64,000 nt of DNA from Cryobacterium arcticum (GCF_001679725.1 NZ_CP016282.1:3038001-3102000), one strand, 5' to 3'; positions 52,403 through 60,541 are shown, counted from the first letter of the stretch. Notes: generated by a model not told the origin, from the sequence alone. Made by a program: numbers and translations.

Positions 52403-52543
52403 CACGCGCTCCTTCTGCTGGTCTGGCCGACCGGTTCTCCCGCTCACGGTAGCCGTGCAGGGGCTCGGGCGAAACCCCCGGCCTGCACCCGATTGCCGGT
52501 GCGGCCGCTGGCGGCGGGCGCACCCGCGGGTGAGGATGGTGCC

Positions 52544-53425
52544 ATGGCCGTTTCGCTCACCGCAATCGCCCGGGAACTCTACGGTCTCGCCCCCTCAGAC
52601 TTCACGGCCCAACGCAATGCCCGGGCACGAGACCTCAAGCCGACGGATGCCGCACTGGCCAAGCAGGTCGCCACCCTGCGCAAACCGTCGCCCGCGGCGT
52701 GGGTGGTGAACCTGATCGCGCGGGAGCGAGCGGGGAAGCTCGAGTCGCTCCTGAGGCTCGGCGAGCAGATGCGGCAGGCGCAGGAGCAGTTCGACCGAAA
52801 CGAGCTCCGTCGGCTCGGCGCCGAACGCCGGGAAGCCGTGGCCGGTCTCGCCCGCGAGGCGGCGGATCTGGCCGATACGGCCGGGCATCCGCCCACCGCG
52901 AGCGTGCTCGGCGAGGTCGAGCAGACGCTGCAGGCGGCCACCTCCGACCCGGATGCCGCGGCAGCGGTTACCGCCGGTCTGCTCGTGCGTGCTCTGCGGG
53001 CCGTGGGCTTCGAACCCGTCAACCTGCTCGATGCGGTCGCGGTGCCGGGCGCCGCTGCCGTTCCCTCGTCGAAACCAGCCTCCTCCGGGAGCCCACCGCC
53101 GGTGCAGCTGCACGAGGCGCGCCTCCGCAAAGAGGCACGCCGGGAGGCCGAACGTCTCGAGGGTGACGCCGAGGCCGCGGCCGCGGAGCTCGATGCCCTC
53201 GACCGTCGTGCCCACCGGCTCGAGCTGCGTCGGCAAAGCCTGGAGGCCGAGGCGGCGGAACTGCGGGAGCAGCTGCGGGAGGCGGAGTCCACCCTCACGG
53301 CCGTCGCCGACGACGCACAGGCCCTGGTCCACGCGCGCAGCGCCGCCCAGGCCGAGGCGGATGCGACGAGCCGGCGCGCCCACGAGGCCCGGGCAGCCGC
53401 CGATGCGCTGGCGGCCCCGGACTGA
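52544..53425 (+). CDS. Hypothetical protein with long coiled coil
   Basis: A 293-residue protein from ATG 52544 (open frame upstream to 52154 is antisense to the small membrane gene). The N-terminus MAVSLTAIARELYGLAPSDF and a Lys/Arg-rich helical part (about 20-100) recur in actinobacterial hypotheticals. From about 190 to 290 it is an Ala/Glu/Arg-rich coiled coil (RKEARREAERLEGDAEAAAA). No enzyme motif. Cytosolic, function unknown. Confidence 0.78.
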   Translation: MAVSLTAIARELYGLAPSDFTAQRNARARDLKPTDAALAKQVATLRKPSPAAWVVNLIARERAGKLESLLRLGEQMRQAQEQFDRNELRRLGAERREAVAGLAREAADLADTAGHPPTASVLGEVEQTLQAATSDPDAAAAVTAGLLVRALRAVGFEPVNLLDAVAVPGAAAVPSSKPASSGSPPPVQLHEARLRKEARREAERLEGDAEAAAAELDALDRRAHRLELRRQSLEAEAAELREQLREAESTLTAVADDAQALVHARSAAQAEADATSRRAHEARAAADALAAPD

Positions 53426-53482
53426 CGCTCCCCACGCATCCGGTACCGACGGGCGGCCCGCGCCGACTGAGCGGCGCCGGTG

Positions 53483-53755
53483 TCAGGCCGCGGCGAACCG
53501 TTTGGCCGAACGCGCCTTGGCCTTCTCCGCCTCGACCTCGCGGTTCTTCGGCGGAGCGGTCGTGACCAGGTCCTCGAGAAGATGCCGGGAGATGTGGGCG
53601 ATCTCCTCAACCGCACGGTTGAACGCGTCCTGGTTGGCCTGGGACGGTTTCGTGGACCCACTGATTTTGCGCACGAATTGGAGGGCGGCGGCGTGTACCT
53701 CGTCGTCCGTCGCGGCCGGCTCGAAATTGTGCAGCTGATGGATGTTCCGACACAT
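53483..53755 (-). CDS. DUF2277-family protein
   Basis: A 90-residue protein starting MCRNIHQLHNFEPAATDDEV, diagnostic of DUF2277, followed by ALQFVRKISGSTKPSQANQD. Mostly helical and cytosolic; no function is established for the family. Its length matches the family. It is transcribed alone, convergent with the coiled-coil gene. Confidence 0.9.
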   Translation of the reverse strand: MCRNIHQLHNFEPAATDDEVHAAALQFVRKISGSTKPSQANQDAFNRAVEEIAHISRHLLEDLVTTAPPKNREVEAEKAKARSAKRFAAA

Positions 53756-53866
53756 GTTTTAAGGGTAGCCAGACCGGCACAACGGCGAAAGTGCGAAAAA
53801 GTGTTGCAGCGCGACCGGTCCTCCCACTACGGTGATGCTTACGCCATACGACGAAAGGAGCCCAGC

Positions 53867-53935
53867 GTGTTTAGTCAGATGACTGCAATCGCAATCCGCA
53901 CCACCGCCGGCTTCGTCGGCGTCTTCACCGCCTGA
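53867..53935 (+). CDS. Possible 22-residue peptide gene
   Basis: GTG 53867 follows AAAGGAG by 7 bases and encodes MFSQMTAIAIRTTAGFVGVF plus two residues, stopping at TGA 53933. A CCACCG/CGGTGG hairpin follows (53955-53972). It may be a leader peptide for the gene at 54161 or a small hydrophobic peptide. The ribosome-binding site is the main support. Confidence 0.4.
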   Translation: MFSQMTAIAIRTTAGFVGVFTA

Positions 53936-54160
53936 TCGGCCAGTAGGTAACCCACCGGTCCAGACGGTGGTGACGCTCTCGAAGCCCGACCAGGCAGCAT
54001 CCGCACTCGTGTGCCTGCCGCCAGGGTCATTCACCCCGCTCGCGTCGCGCGTTCCTCGCGCGCCGCGCCTCTAGCCGCCTCGAGCGGCCACCCTCATCCG
54101 GCGACCCCGGACGCTCTTCGGCGTGCCCGGATTCGCACCCTTCACGAAGGAATCACCACC
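53936..54160. other. Leader or intergenic stretch before the 54161 gene
   Basis: Apart from a 6-bp-stem hairpin at 53955-53972 and short GC-rich inverted motifs near 54048-54085, nothing specific is seen. No ORF with a convincing ribosome-binding site is present. Confidence 0.4.
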
Positions 54161-54430
54161 ATGAATACCCAACTGGCGCCCCGTCCGGGCCGTCACGATC
54201 ACCCGCCCCAACCCGTCCCGCACCCCGAACCGCGGCCCGTGCGCCGCGTAGGCCCGCTCGACCGTGCCGCGATGCACCTGGGCATGGCCCTCATCGCGTG
54301 GGGTCGACGCCCCGTGCGCACACCCCGTCGGGAACGCCCCGTGTTCTCGCCCGAGTCGGTGCAGGCCCGGAGAGACCTGGAGAACGCTCGAGACCAGTAC
54401 CTGGTTCTCAAGCTCACGCAGTTCCGATGA
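54161..54430 (+). CDS. Small hypothetical protein
   Basis: An 89-residue protein from ATG 54161 (GAAGGA upstream). The N-terminus is His/Pro/Arg-rich (RPGRHDHPPQPVPHPEPRPV), then a short amphipathic or weakly hydrophobic helix (DRAAMHLGMALIAWG), then a charged C-terminal helix (QARRDLENARDQYLVLKLTQ). No family recognised. It ends 71 bases before a tandem repeat array. Confidence 0.65.
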   Translation: MNTQLAPRPGRHDHPPQPVPHPEPRPVRRVGPLDRAAMHLGMALIAWGRRPVRTPRRERPVFSPESVQARRDLENARDQYLVLKLTQFR

Positions 54431-54501
54431 TCCGCCCGCGCCCCCGGTGCGCCCCGAAGCCTCGGCTTCGGCGGCGCACCGGGTGCCGTCGGTCTCAAGG
54501 G

Positions 54502-54932
54502 TTCCGCGGGCACCGCGCCGCCCCGCGGGTGGCACGCCCCGCGCTCAACGGCGCCCGACCCGCGCGTAACGTTCCGCGGGCACCGCGCCGCTCCGCGGGC
54601 AGCACGCCCCGGGTACTACGCTCCGCGGGCACCGCGACGCCCCGCGGGTGGCACGCCCCGCGCTCAACGGCGCCCGACCCGCGCGTAACGTTCCGCGGGA
54701 ACCACGCCGCTCCGCGGGCACCGCGCCCCGGGTACTACGCTCCGCGGGCACCGCGCCGCCCCGCGGGTGGCACGCCCCGCGCTCAACGGCGCCCGACCCG
54801 CGCGTAACGTTCCGCGGGCACCGCGCCGCTCCGCGGGCACCGCGCCCCGGGTACTACGTTCCGCGGGCACCGCGACGCCCCGCGGGTGGCACGCCCCGCG
54901 CGCAGCGGCGCCCGACCCGCGCGTAGCGTTCA
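54502..54932. repeat. 119-bp tandem repeat array, about 3.6 copies
   Basis: The landmark CCCCGCGGGTGGCACGCCCC begins at 54521, 54640, 54759 and 54878, an exact period of 119 bases. Each unit contains three CCGCGGG-type sub-motifs and short palindromes (CGCGGG...CCCGCG). Copies differ by only a few substitutions; the last is truncated and runs into the stop of the oxidoreductase gene. The period is not a multiple of three, so it is not a coding repeat. It fills the gap between convergent genes. Confidence 0.93.
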
Positions 54933-55913
54933 GCCTCCGAGCCCCGCGCGCCACTGATCGAGCAGGCGCGCGATGGCGCGGCTGTGCGCCCAGGGCACCT
55001 CGGCCGCTTCGGTCCGGCCGTCCAGCAAGGCCAGCGACACGGCGTCGGCCTCCGCGGCGAACGGGTCCACCGTCGCCGGTTCGACAACGCGATCGCCAGC
55101 GCCGGTGTGCACGGTGAAGGATGCCGCCGAGGCAGCCCGACTGCCGAACACGTCGGGCAGGTCGATGCTTCCGGCGCTGCCGGACAGCGTCGCCGACCTC
55201 GGCAACTCGGTCACGATGGAGCAGGCCACCTCCGCGGTGAAACCATTCGCCGACACGGTTGCGGTGGCGTGCTCATCCACCCCAGTGTCCCCGATCCGGC
55301 CCGCCGCGGCCGTGAGGGTGAGGTCGGCGGGGTCGAGGCCGGCGGCGGCGGCGAGGCCCACCGCGAGAGACACGGGGTAGCCGCCCACGTCGAGGATTGC
55401 CCCACCGGCCAGGCCCGGGTCGAACAGGCGGCCGGAGCGCTCGCCCGCGGCGAAGCCGAACGACGCGGTCAACCGCAGCGCCGAGCCCACCTCGCGGTCG
55501 GCGACGGCGGCGTCGAGGGCCCGGGCGAACGGCCCGAACCGGTGCTTGTACGCCTCCACGAACGGCAGGCCGGAGGCCGCGGCCTGGGCCAACACCCGTT
55601 CCACATCGGCCAGAGTCGGCGCGACGGGCTTCTCGCAGAGCACGGCTTTGCCGGCCTGCAGCGCAGCCACGGCCAGGTCGGCATGGGTTGTGTTCACCGT
55701 CGAGATGTACACGGCGTCGATGTCGTCCCGGGCGAGCAGCTCGTCGTAGGTCCCGGTGACCGGCGCACCATACAGAGCCGCGAAATCGGCCGCCCGGCCG
55801 GGGTTGGTGCTGCCGACGGCGTGCAGCGTGCCGTGCGCCGACCCGGGCAACGCCCGTGCGAACCAGCCGCCGATATCGCCCGGTCCGAGGATTGCCCACC
55901 GTGTAGTTGTCAT
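54930..55913 (-). CDS. Gfo/Idh/MocA-family oxidoreductase
   Basis: A 327-residue protein with the NAD(P) fold WAILGPGDIGGWFARAL (6-22) and the family signature CEKPVAPT (93-100, Lys95 catalytic). A conserved VEAYKHRF follows. The C-terminal alpha/beta domain is complete. It oxidises or reduces sugars or cyclic alcohols; which one cannot be told. The stop codon abuts the tandem repeat array. Confidence 0.93.
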   Translation of the reverse strand: MTTTRWAILGPGDIGGWFARALPGSAHGTLHAVGSTNPGRAADFAALYGAPVTGTYDELLARDDIDAVYISTVNTTHADLAVAALQAGKAVLCEKPVAPTLADVERVLAQAAASGLPFVEAYKHRFGPFARALDAAVADREVGSALRLTASFGFAAGERSGRLFDPGLAGGAILDVGGYPVSLAVGLAAAAGLDPADLTLTAAAGRIGDTGVDEHATATVSANGFTAEVACSIVTELPRSATLSGSAGSIDLPDVFGSRAASAASFTVHTGAGDRVVEPATVDPFAAEADAVSLALLDGRTEAAEVPWAHSRAIARLLDQWRAGLGG

Positions 55914-56113
55914 GCCGTCACGCTACCAAGCCCGCGGTGGGGCGGATGCCGGCAGCTACGCCCGGCCCGAAAACCACACCTCGGTCTCGTCGCGGACGGC
56001 TGAGCAACGAACGTTTACAAGGAGTTCGGTGAGATCCAAGGACGCTCCGTCAAAACCGGCCCTGTCAATCGCACTATTTCCTCGGAATGTGGTGCGATTC
56101 CGCGGCCGACGGA

Positions 56114-56188
56114 TGGTGCCCCTGGAGGGACTCGAACCCCCAACCCTTTCCTTAGGACGGAACTGCTCTTCCATTGAGCTACAGAGGC
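56114..56188 (-). tRNA. tRNA-Arg (anticodon CCT)
   Basis: Minus-strand cloverleaf. The acceptor GCCTCTG pairs with CAGGGGC (one T-G). The D-arm is GCTC/GAGC, and the anticodon loop GTCCTAA gives CCT. The T-arm is GGGGG-TTCGAGT-CCCTC, and the CCA is encoded (56114-56116). It decodes the rare AGG codon. The anticodon stem has a G-A mismatch at its base (27-43). Confidence 0.92.
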
Positions 56189-56284
56189 TGACCGGGCAAG
56201 TTTATCTTCAATCGGCGCGGGATTTAGTCCACTAATCACGCCACCCTACGACCAGGGAACCCTCCGGCGGCGACTGTGCAGCGC

Positions 56285-57514
56285 CTAGGACGGCGGGTAG
56301 AGGTACATCGGCACCTCGCTGATCGGCACCGTGCGCGTGTGATACGCGTGCGAACCCATCCAGTTGTACTCCTCGAGCACCACGGTGCCGTCGCCGGGCA
56401 CCGACTGCACGTAGGCCACGTGGTTGTAAGTGAACCAGGCCACCGCTCCCACGATCGGGGTCTTGCTGGTGGGCCAGCCCTTGGCCGACCAGGCGTTCGC
56501 CCACGAGGATGCGTCTCCGCCGCCGGGGGTCATCGAGTTCCAGGTCCACTTCCACGGGCTGCCGGTACTGCCGGCGTCGCGGTTGAGCCGCCAGGCCACG
56601 AAGTCGACGCATTCGCGGTAGTAGTAGCCCAGCGGGGAGAGCCCGCCGCCCTGCGCATCCGTCGCCGCTGTGGGCCACGGGTAGTCGTCTCGCTCCGCAC
56701 GGATGCCGTACACGGCGTACTCGGCCGCGGAGGCCCGCGCCTGTTCGGCCGCGCGCTGCTGCGACTGGGAGGCCTGCAGACCGGCCTCGATGTCGTCGAG
56801 TTCGGCCTGGCTCGTGGCGGAGAACCCGTCGGCCGAGATGGTCACGGCGGCCGCGGCGGACGCGACGGTGAGGGCCTGGGTGTCGACCTCGGACTGGGCA
56901 CTGAAGCCGGCGGAGCCCTGCGGCGAGAACGCGTAGGCGGGCAGGGCTGCGGTGAGGAAGACCGCGGGGATGGCCATGAGGGTGACGAGTTTGGCCAGCG
57001 GCTTGTGGCGTTTGGCGCGGCGCACGGCTACCGACCCGGCGGGCTTGGCGGATGCGGCGGCCGGTTTGGTCGGCTTGGTCGGCGCCCGCAGCACCCGGGT
57101 TGCCGGCGTCGGCCGCACGGTGGCACGCTGACGGGCGTCGCGGCGGGAGGGCGGGAAGACGTCTGCGGTCTGATCGGGCAGCAGGGATTCCGGCACGGAC
57201 AGTTCGGGAATCGTCGAGCCCGGCGGGGCGGTCTCCGGGCGGCTGAGCGGTGCCGACGCGACGACGGGAATGCTGGACGTGATCGCGCTCTCAACAACGG
57301 CCGCCAGATCGGGCGACACCGACACGACAGGCACGGCCGGCACGGGCACAGCGGGCTCCGAAGCCGGCGCGGTGGCCGGGGTCGCGCTCACGGCGAGGTC
57401 GGCGGTGGCGGCGAGGGCAGCGGCTTCGGCGGCTGCACGGAGGGCTCGGGCCTCACGGCGCGTGGGGAGTACACCGTCGCTCTCGGGCGAGCCGGCGGGG
57501 CCGGAATGAGTCAC
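56285..57514 (-). CDS. Secreted CHAP-domain peptidoglycan hydrolase
   Basis: A 409-residue protein from GTG 57514 (AGAGGA 7 bases upstream). A long Ala/Pro-rich cytosolic region (about 1-180) precedes the membrane/signal helix KLVTLMAIPAVFLTAALPAYA (quoted in part). An external helical linker follows, then the CHAP domain with catalytic Cys in YYRECVDFVAW (about 301) and His in YNHVAYVQSV (about 365). CHAP enzymes cut stem peptides or crosslinks. The unusual long N-terminal cytosolic part is shared in style with the NlpC/P60 gene at 59436. Confidence 0.87.
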   Translation of the reverse strand: MTHSGPAGSPESDGVLPTRREARALRAAAEAAALAATADLAVSATPATAPASEPAVPVPAVPVVSVSPDLAAVVESAITSSIPVVASAPLSRPETAPPGSTIPELSVPESLLPDQTADVFPPSRRDARQRATVRPTPATRVLRAPTKPTKPAAASAKPAGSVAVRRAKRHKPLAKLVTLMAIPAVFLTAALPAYAFSPQGSAGFSAQSEVDTQALTVASAAAAVTISADGFSATSQAELDDIEAGLQASQSQQRAAEQARASAAEYAVYGIRAERDDYPWPTAATDAQGGGLSPLGYYYRECVDFVAWRLNRDAGSTGSPWKWTWNSMTPGGGDASSWANAWSAKGWPTSKTPIVGAVAWFTYNHVAYVQSVPGDGTVVLEEYNWMGSHAYHTRTVPISEVPMYLYPPS

Positions 57515-57594
57515 AGACAATCCTCTTAACAGCCACAACCGGTGGGGGGACCTCACAACCATATGGGATGAGCGCACCCGATGTCACCTTGAGC

Positions 57595-57610
57595 GTTACG
57601 TTTTCGTGAC
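57595..57610. promoter_or_regulatory. 11-bp-phased direct repeat upstream of CHAP gene (MtrA-like)
   Basis: Plus strand GTTAC (57595-57599) and GTGAC (57606-57610), 11 bp apart. On the minus strand this reads GTCAC...GTAAC. It lies 81-96 bp upstream of the GTG. The pattern resembles the direct-repeat MtrA sites that govern cell-wall hydrolases in actinobacteria. Confidence 0.4.
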
Positions 57611-57685
57611 AATGTGACTACAACGGGGTGCCGGGCACCTGACCGCACCTCGGTCGGGCGGCGACGGCGGGCGCGAGGAAGTCGG

Positions 57686-58042
57686 TCAGCGCTCGTTCTC
57701 TCCGGAGTCCCCGACAAGACCGCCGAACAAATGGCTGCCCTGCGCCGCACGGCTTGCCCGCTCCACTTCCATCGGTTCCGGGTCTGGGGCACCGTCCTGT
57801 GACGGAACGAGCGGTTGCGGTTGTTGGACCGGGACGAACGTTTCGGTGGCTTCCTTCTTCAGCCGATTCTTCGCGGCCTTCTCGACGAGGACGGGAACGA
57901 AGTCACGTACTCGACCCTCCTCGAGCCGCCCGTGCTCCTCTTCCACAATGTTCGCGATGTGGGCTCGCCCCAGGCCCGGGAACCGCTGCGACAGCCGGTC
58001 GATCACTTGGCCGATGGCCTGAGTTTCGTCTAGTTCGCTCAC
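57686..58042 (-). CDS. Three-helix-bundle dimerisation-domain protein
   Basis: A 118-residue protein. A helical N-terminal domain (TQAIGQVIDRLSQRFPGLGR, HIANIVEEEHGRL, VRDFVPVLVEKAAKNRLKKE) matches the small actinobacterial three-helix-bundle dimerisation family often found with stress proteins. A disordered Pro/Glu tail follows. The start is uncertain: GTG 58042 gives the family N-terminus, while the frame opens at 58132. Role unknown. Confidence 0.65.
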   Translation of the reverse strand: MSELDETQAIGQVIDRLSQRFPGLGRAHIANIVEEEHGRLEEGRVRDFVPVLVEKAAKNRLKKEATETFVPVQQPQPLVPSQDGAPDPEPMEVERASRAAQGSHLFGGLVGDSGENER

Positions 58043-58109
58043 AACGTCATTCTTGAGCGCTTGGGCACCCGGGGCAACCGCCCGGACGTGGACTCGACCA
58101 CACTCCCGG

Positions 58110-58424
58110 CTAACGGAAAGGCAGGGGAACACGGGCCGCTTTGGCCCAGTCGAACCGGATGCGCTGACCTCCCGTTTCGTTGAGGATGTAGGCCTCTAGC
58201 TTCATGATGCGGTGATCGGCAATCGCTTGGTCGTTGCCGACGACGTCGAAGCGATAGTTGTTGGCGTGCTCGGTCACGAGGACCGCGCCGATACCAGGGA
58301 AGATCACAAACATCTGATCGGTGAAGAGCAGGGTGTGTTCGTAGTGACGGCGAAGATTCTGTCCGAGGACGGGGAAGCTGCGGAGTGGTTCCACCGGGCG
58401 CACGATAGCTGTCATGGTGATCAT
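58110..58424 (-). CDS. Hypothetical protein
   Basis: A 104-residue protein from ATG 58424 (GAGGA 7 bases upstream). A beta-rich pattern is visible: MFVIFPGIGAVLVTEHANNY, FDVVGNDQAIADHRIMKLEA. No membrane helix, zinc site or catalytic motif recognised. It reads in the same direction as the preceding gene with a 67-base gap and may be cotranscribed. Confidence 0.6.
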   Translation of the reverse strand: MITMTAIVRPVEPLRSFPVLGQNLRRHYEHTLLFTDQMFVIFPGIGAVLVTEHANNYRFDVVGNDQAIADHRIMKLEAYILNETGGQRIRFDWAKAARVPLPFR

Positions 58425-58567
58425 GACGTGATCCTCAGCCCTGAAGGTAAGCACCAGGTTAACGAGGGGTGGGCGTCAGCTGGGAATACCGGGGCAGACG
58501 GCGTGAGCCTGCGTGCACCAGGCCGCCCGCCGGCGGGCCTGACCATGCCGACCGACGTGTCGGTGGG

Positions 58568-59071
58568 CTACGCCGCGACGGCGGGCGCGAGGAACTCGTC
58601 CCACTGCGGCACCGAACGCTCCACACCACTGACCACCCAGGTGGTGCCCTGCGGCATCCGCGGGTCGAAATGCATCTCCCACCCCATCTCGGCCGGCGTG
58701 CGGTCGCTCTTGAGGTTGTTGCAGCGCAGGCAGCAGGCCACCAGGTTGTCCCAGGTGTCCCGCCCGCCGCGTGACCGCGGCTGCACGTGATCGATCGTGC
58801 TCGCCGACTTCCCGCAGTAGCAGCAGCGGTGTTCATCGCGGCGCAGCACTCCCCTGCGGCTCACCGGTACGGCCCGTGAGCGCGGCAGGCGCACGTACCG
58901 GGTGAGCAGGATGACGCTGGGCCGCTCCCACGACCCTGTTGCCGCCCAGACCGGGTGGCCCTGATCGGCCTGGATGATTGTGGCCTTCTGGTTCATGACG
59001 AGGACGAGTGCCCGCTTGAACGAAACGACCGCGAGGGGTTCATATCCCGCGTTGAGGACCAGTGTGCGCAT
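58568..59071 (-). CDS. HNH endonuclease
   Basis: A 167-residue protein from ATG 59071 (AAAGGGAGC site). N-terminal RTLVLNAGYEPLAVVSFKRA is the standard opening of this chromosomal HNH family. HNH core: CCYCG (83-87), STIDHVQPRSRGG with Asp94-His95, DNLVACCLRCNN with Asn109 and the zinc Cys pair 114/117. Zinc plus one catalytic metal; nicking or cleavage of DNA is expected but the biological target is unknown. A leader with an attenuator-like hairpin precedes it. Confidence 0.92.
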   Translation of the reverse strand: MRTLVLNAGYEPLAVVSFKRALVLVMNQKATIIQADQGHPVWAATGSWERPSVILLTRYVRLPRSRAVPVSRRGVLRRDEHRCCYCGKSASTIDHVQPRSRGGRDTWDNLVACCLRCNNLKSDRTPAEMGWEMHFDPRMPQGTTWVVSGVERSVPQWDEFLAPAVAA

Positions 59072-59297
59072 GCGCTCCCTTTCGAAAAGGGCTGGACGGC
59101 TTCCAGCCATTCGAACTGCTGCCTGGCGAGCGCGGGGAGGAGATGCGGGCAAACAAAAAGGGCGTCGTCATCATGACAACGCCCCACGGGCTCCGGTGTG
59201 CTGGCGGCACACGAAACTCGCAACAGATTTGACTGCTGTGCCGCAGCGCGAAGTGTCCGCGCACATCCATGGTGTGGATCGTGCGTAGCTTGCGCAT
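59072..59297 (-). promoter_or_regulatory. Leader of the HNH gene with uORF and attenuator-like hairpins
   Basis: On the minus strand an ATG at 59297 with GGGAG 5 bases upstream opens MRKLRTIHTMDVRGHFALRH, continuing with SSQICCEFR. Then come a GTGTGC/GCACAC hairpin (about 59198-59214) and a strong terminator-like stem, GGGCGTTGTC with GACGACGCCC (59184 to 59160), followed by TTTTTG. The HNH start is 89 bases further on. The frame reads on through the hairpin to 59040. It may be an attenuator, or a small RNA with its terminator. Confidence 0.5.
59160..59184 (-). terminator. Terminator-like hairpin upstream of HNH gene
   Basis: Ten-bp stem (one T-G pair) with an ATGAT loop followed by TTTTTG on the minus strand. 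It would stop transcription before the HNH gene unless bypassed. Confidence 0.75.
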
Positions 59298-59342
59298 TGG
59301 CTCTCCCAAAATCCCGCAGAACATCAGGGCAATAGGTTAACC

Positions 59343-59382
59343 CACAAATGGTGCGCCACGGTATCGTGGCGCACCATTTGTG
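59343..59382. terminator. Perfect 18-bp hairpin behind the NlpC/P60 gene
   Basis: Arms 59343-59360 and 59365-59382 are fully complementary (CACAAATGGTGCGCCACG) around GTAT. Located 54 bases beyond the NlpC/P60 stop on its transcript and about 45 bases ahead of the HNH leader ORF. Confidence 0.85.
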
Positions 59383-59435
59383 CTAGGCGTTACCCAGTGT
59401 TTACCGCGGAGGCCGGTCTGGGAAGGTCAAGCGGC

Positions 59436-60299
59436 TCAGATGCCCAGTCGGACGATGTAGTAATCGCTGGTCCAGATCGGCTGCACCCGCACGGATGCGC
59501 CTTCATACGGCGCGTGCAGGATGTTGCCGTTCCCGGCGTAGAACCCGTCGTGGCCATCCATGATGACCAGGTCGCCGGGCTGTGCGTCCGCCAGGGAGAT
59601 GCGGGTGCCTGCGGCGCCCTGCCCGGTGGAGGAGTGCGGCAGGGAAATGCCGAACTGTGCGTACACGTACATCACGAAGCCGGAGCAGTCGAAGCCGGCC
59701 GGGGTGGCGCCGCCGTAGACGTACGGCACGCCCTGGTACTGCAGGGCGACGCTGTAGACGGACGAGAGGCTGAAGCTCGGGTACGCCGGGCTGGCCAGGT
59801 AGTCGGCCGCGGTCGGGCCGCTGTAGGAGGCCGCGTAGGAGGTCATCGAGCTGGCGGCGGCGGTACGCGCCGCTTCGGCGGCCTCGGCTGCGGCTGCGGC
59901 GGCGTCGGCCGCGTCGAGCTCGGCCTGGGGCGTGGCGGCGAAGGCGTCCTCCGCGACGGTGACGGTGGCTGCGGTGTCGTCCACGGCCACAGCCTGCTCG
60001 CCGGCCTTGGCCTGTTCGGTGGCGTCAGTGGCGGCGAAGCTCTCGGCGTTGTCGGACGGCGCGAAGGCGTAGGCCGGCAGGGCCATGGTGGCGACAAGGC
60101 CGGTGGCGAGGGTCATCATCACGATGTTGCCCACGGCGTTGCGGCGGGCGGGCCGCTTCACGGGCGTCCCCGGGCGCATCACGATGCGCGGGTTGACCTC
60201 GGTCTGCGCTGCACGCAGCGGGTCGAGGGGGGCGGGACGCACGGCAACAGCCGTTGAGCGCCGACCGCGTCGGGACAGTCTTCTACCTAATACAGCCAA
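59436..60299 (-). CDS. Secreted NlpC/P60 peptidoglycan endopeptidase
   Basis: A 287-residue protein. The best start is TTG 60299 (GGAGG 6 bases upstream); upstream candidates lack a site. A basic Arg-rich N-terminus (RRLSRRGRRSTAVAV) precedes a signal/membrane helix ending ALPAYAFAP (about residue 80). A coiled-coil linker follows, then NlpC/P60 with GFDCSGFVMYVY (Cys about 205) and GHDGFYAGNGNILHAP. Such enzymes cleave D-Glu-diaminoacid bonds during cell division. Confidence 0.87.
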   Translation of the reverse strand: MAVLGRRLSRRGRRSTAVAVRPAPLDPLRAAQTEVNPRIVMRPGTPVKRPARRNAVGNIVMMTLATGLVATMALPAYAFAPSDNAESFAATDATEQAKAGEQAVAVDDTAATVTVAEDAFAATPQAELDAADAAAAAAEAAEAARTAAASSMTSYAASYSGPTAADYLASPAYPSFSLSSVYSVALQYQGVPYVYGGATPAGFDCSGFVMYVYAQFGISLPHSSTGQGAAGTRISLADAQPGDLVIMDGHDGFYAGNGNILHAPYEGASVRVQPIWTSDYYIVRLGI

Positions 60300-60489
60300 A
60301 TCGAACCTCCGGCGCCTTGACAACACTAGGTAGTTGCCCCCGTCCAATGCGTGTGAGCGCGTGAATTTTCCGCAGCAAGAGACGGGAGGGTAAAGACGTC
60401 TTGAGCGGGCCCGACGATCGTTTTCTGATCTATGAGCAGGTTTGAGGCTACGTCACAGGTTTCCGTTTGTCACTCCGAAAAGCCGAAAT

Positions 60490-60505
60490 CTAACGAATTG
60501 GTAAC
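60490..60505. promoter_or_regulatory. 11-bp-phased direct repeat upstream of NlpC/P60 gene (MtrA-like)
   Basis: Plus strand CTAAC (60490-60494) and GTAAC (60501-60505), 11 bp apart; minus strand GTTAC...GTTAG. It lies 191-206 bp upstream of the TTG start in the 242-bp promoter gap (60300-60541), which otherwise holds no gene. Same phasing as the CHAP gene site. Confidence 0.4.
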
Positions 60506-60541
60506 AAACCTGTGAATTCCTGCAGAACTTCCGGGGCCTCG

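Noticed and set aside
54502..54932. 119-bp repeats as a CRISPR array
   Set aside because: Repeats are contiguous without unique spacers, far longer than CRISPR repeats, and no cas genes are present.
60300..60541. Possible c-di-AMP (ydaO) riboswitch before the NlpC/P60 gene
   Set aside because: Such riboswitches are common before actinobacterial wall hydrolases, but the conserved core segments are not seen here.
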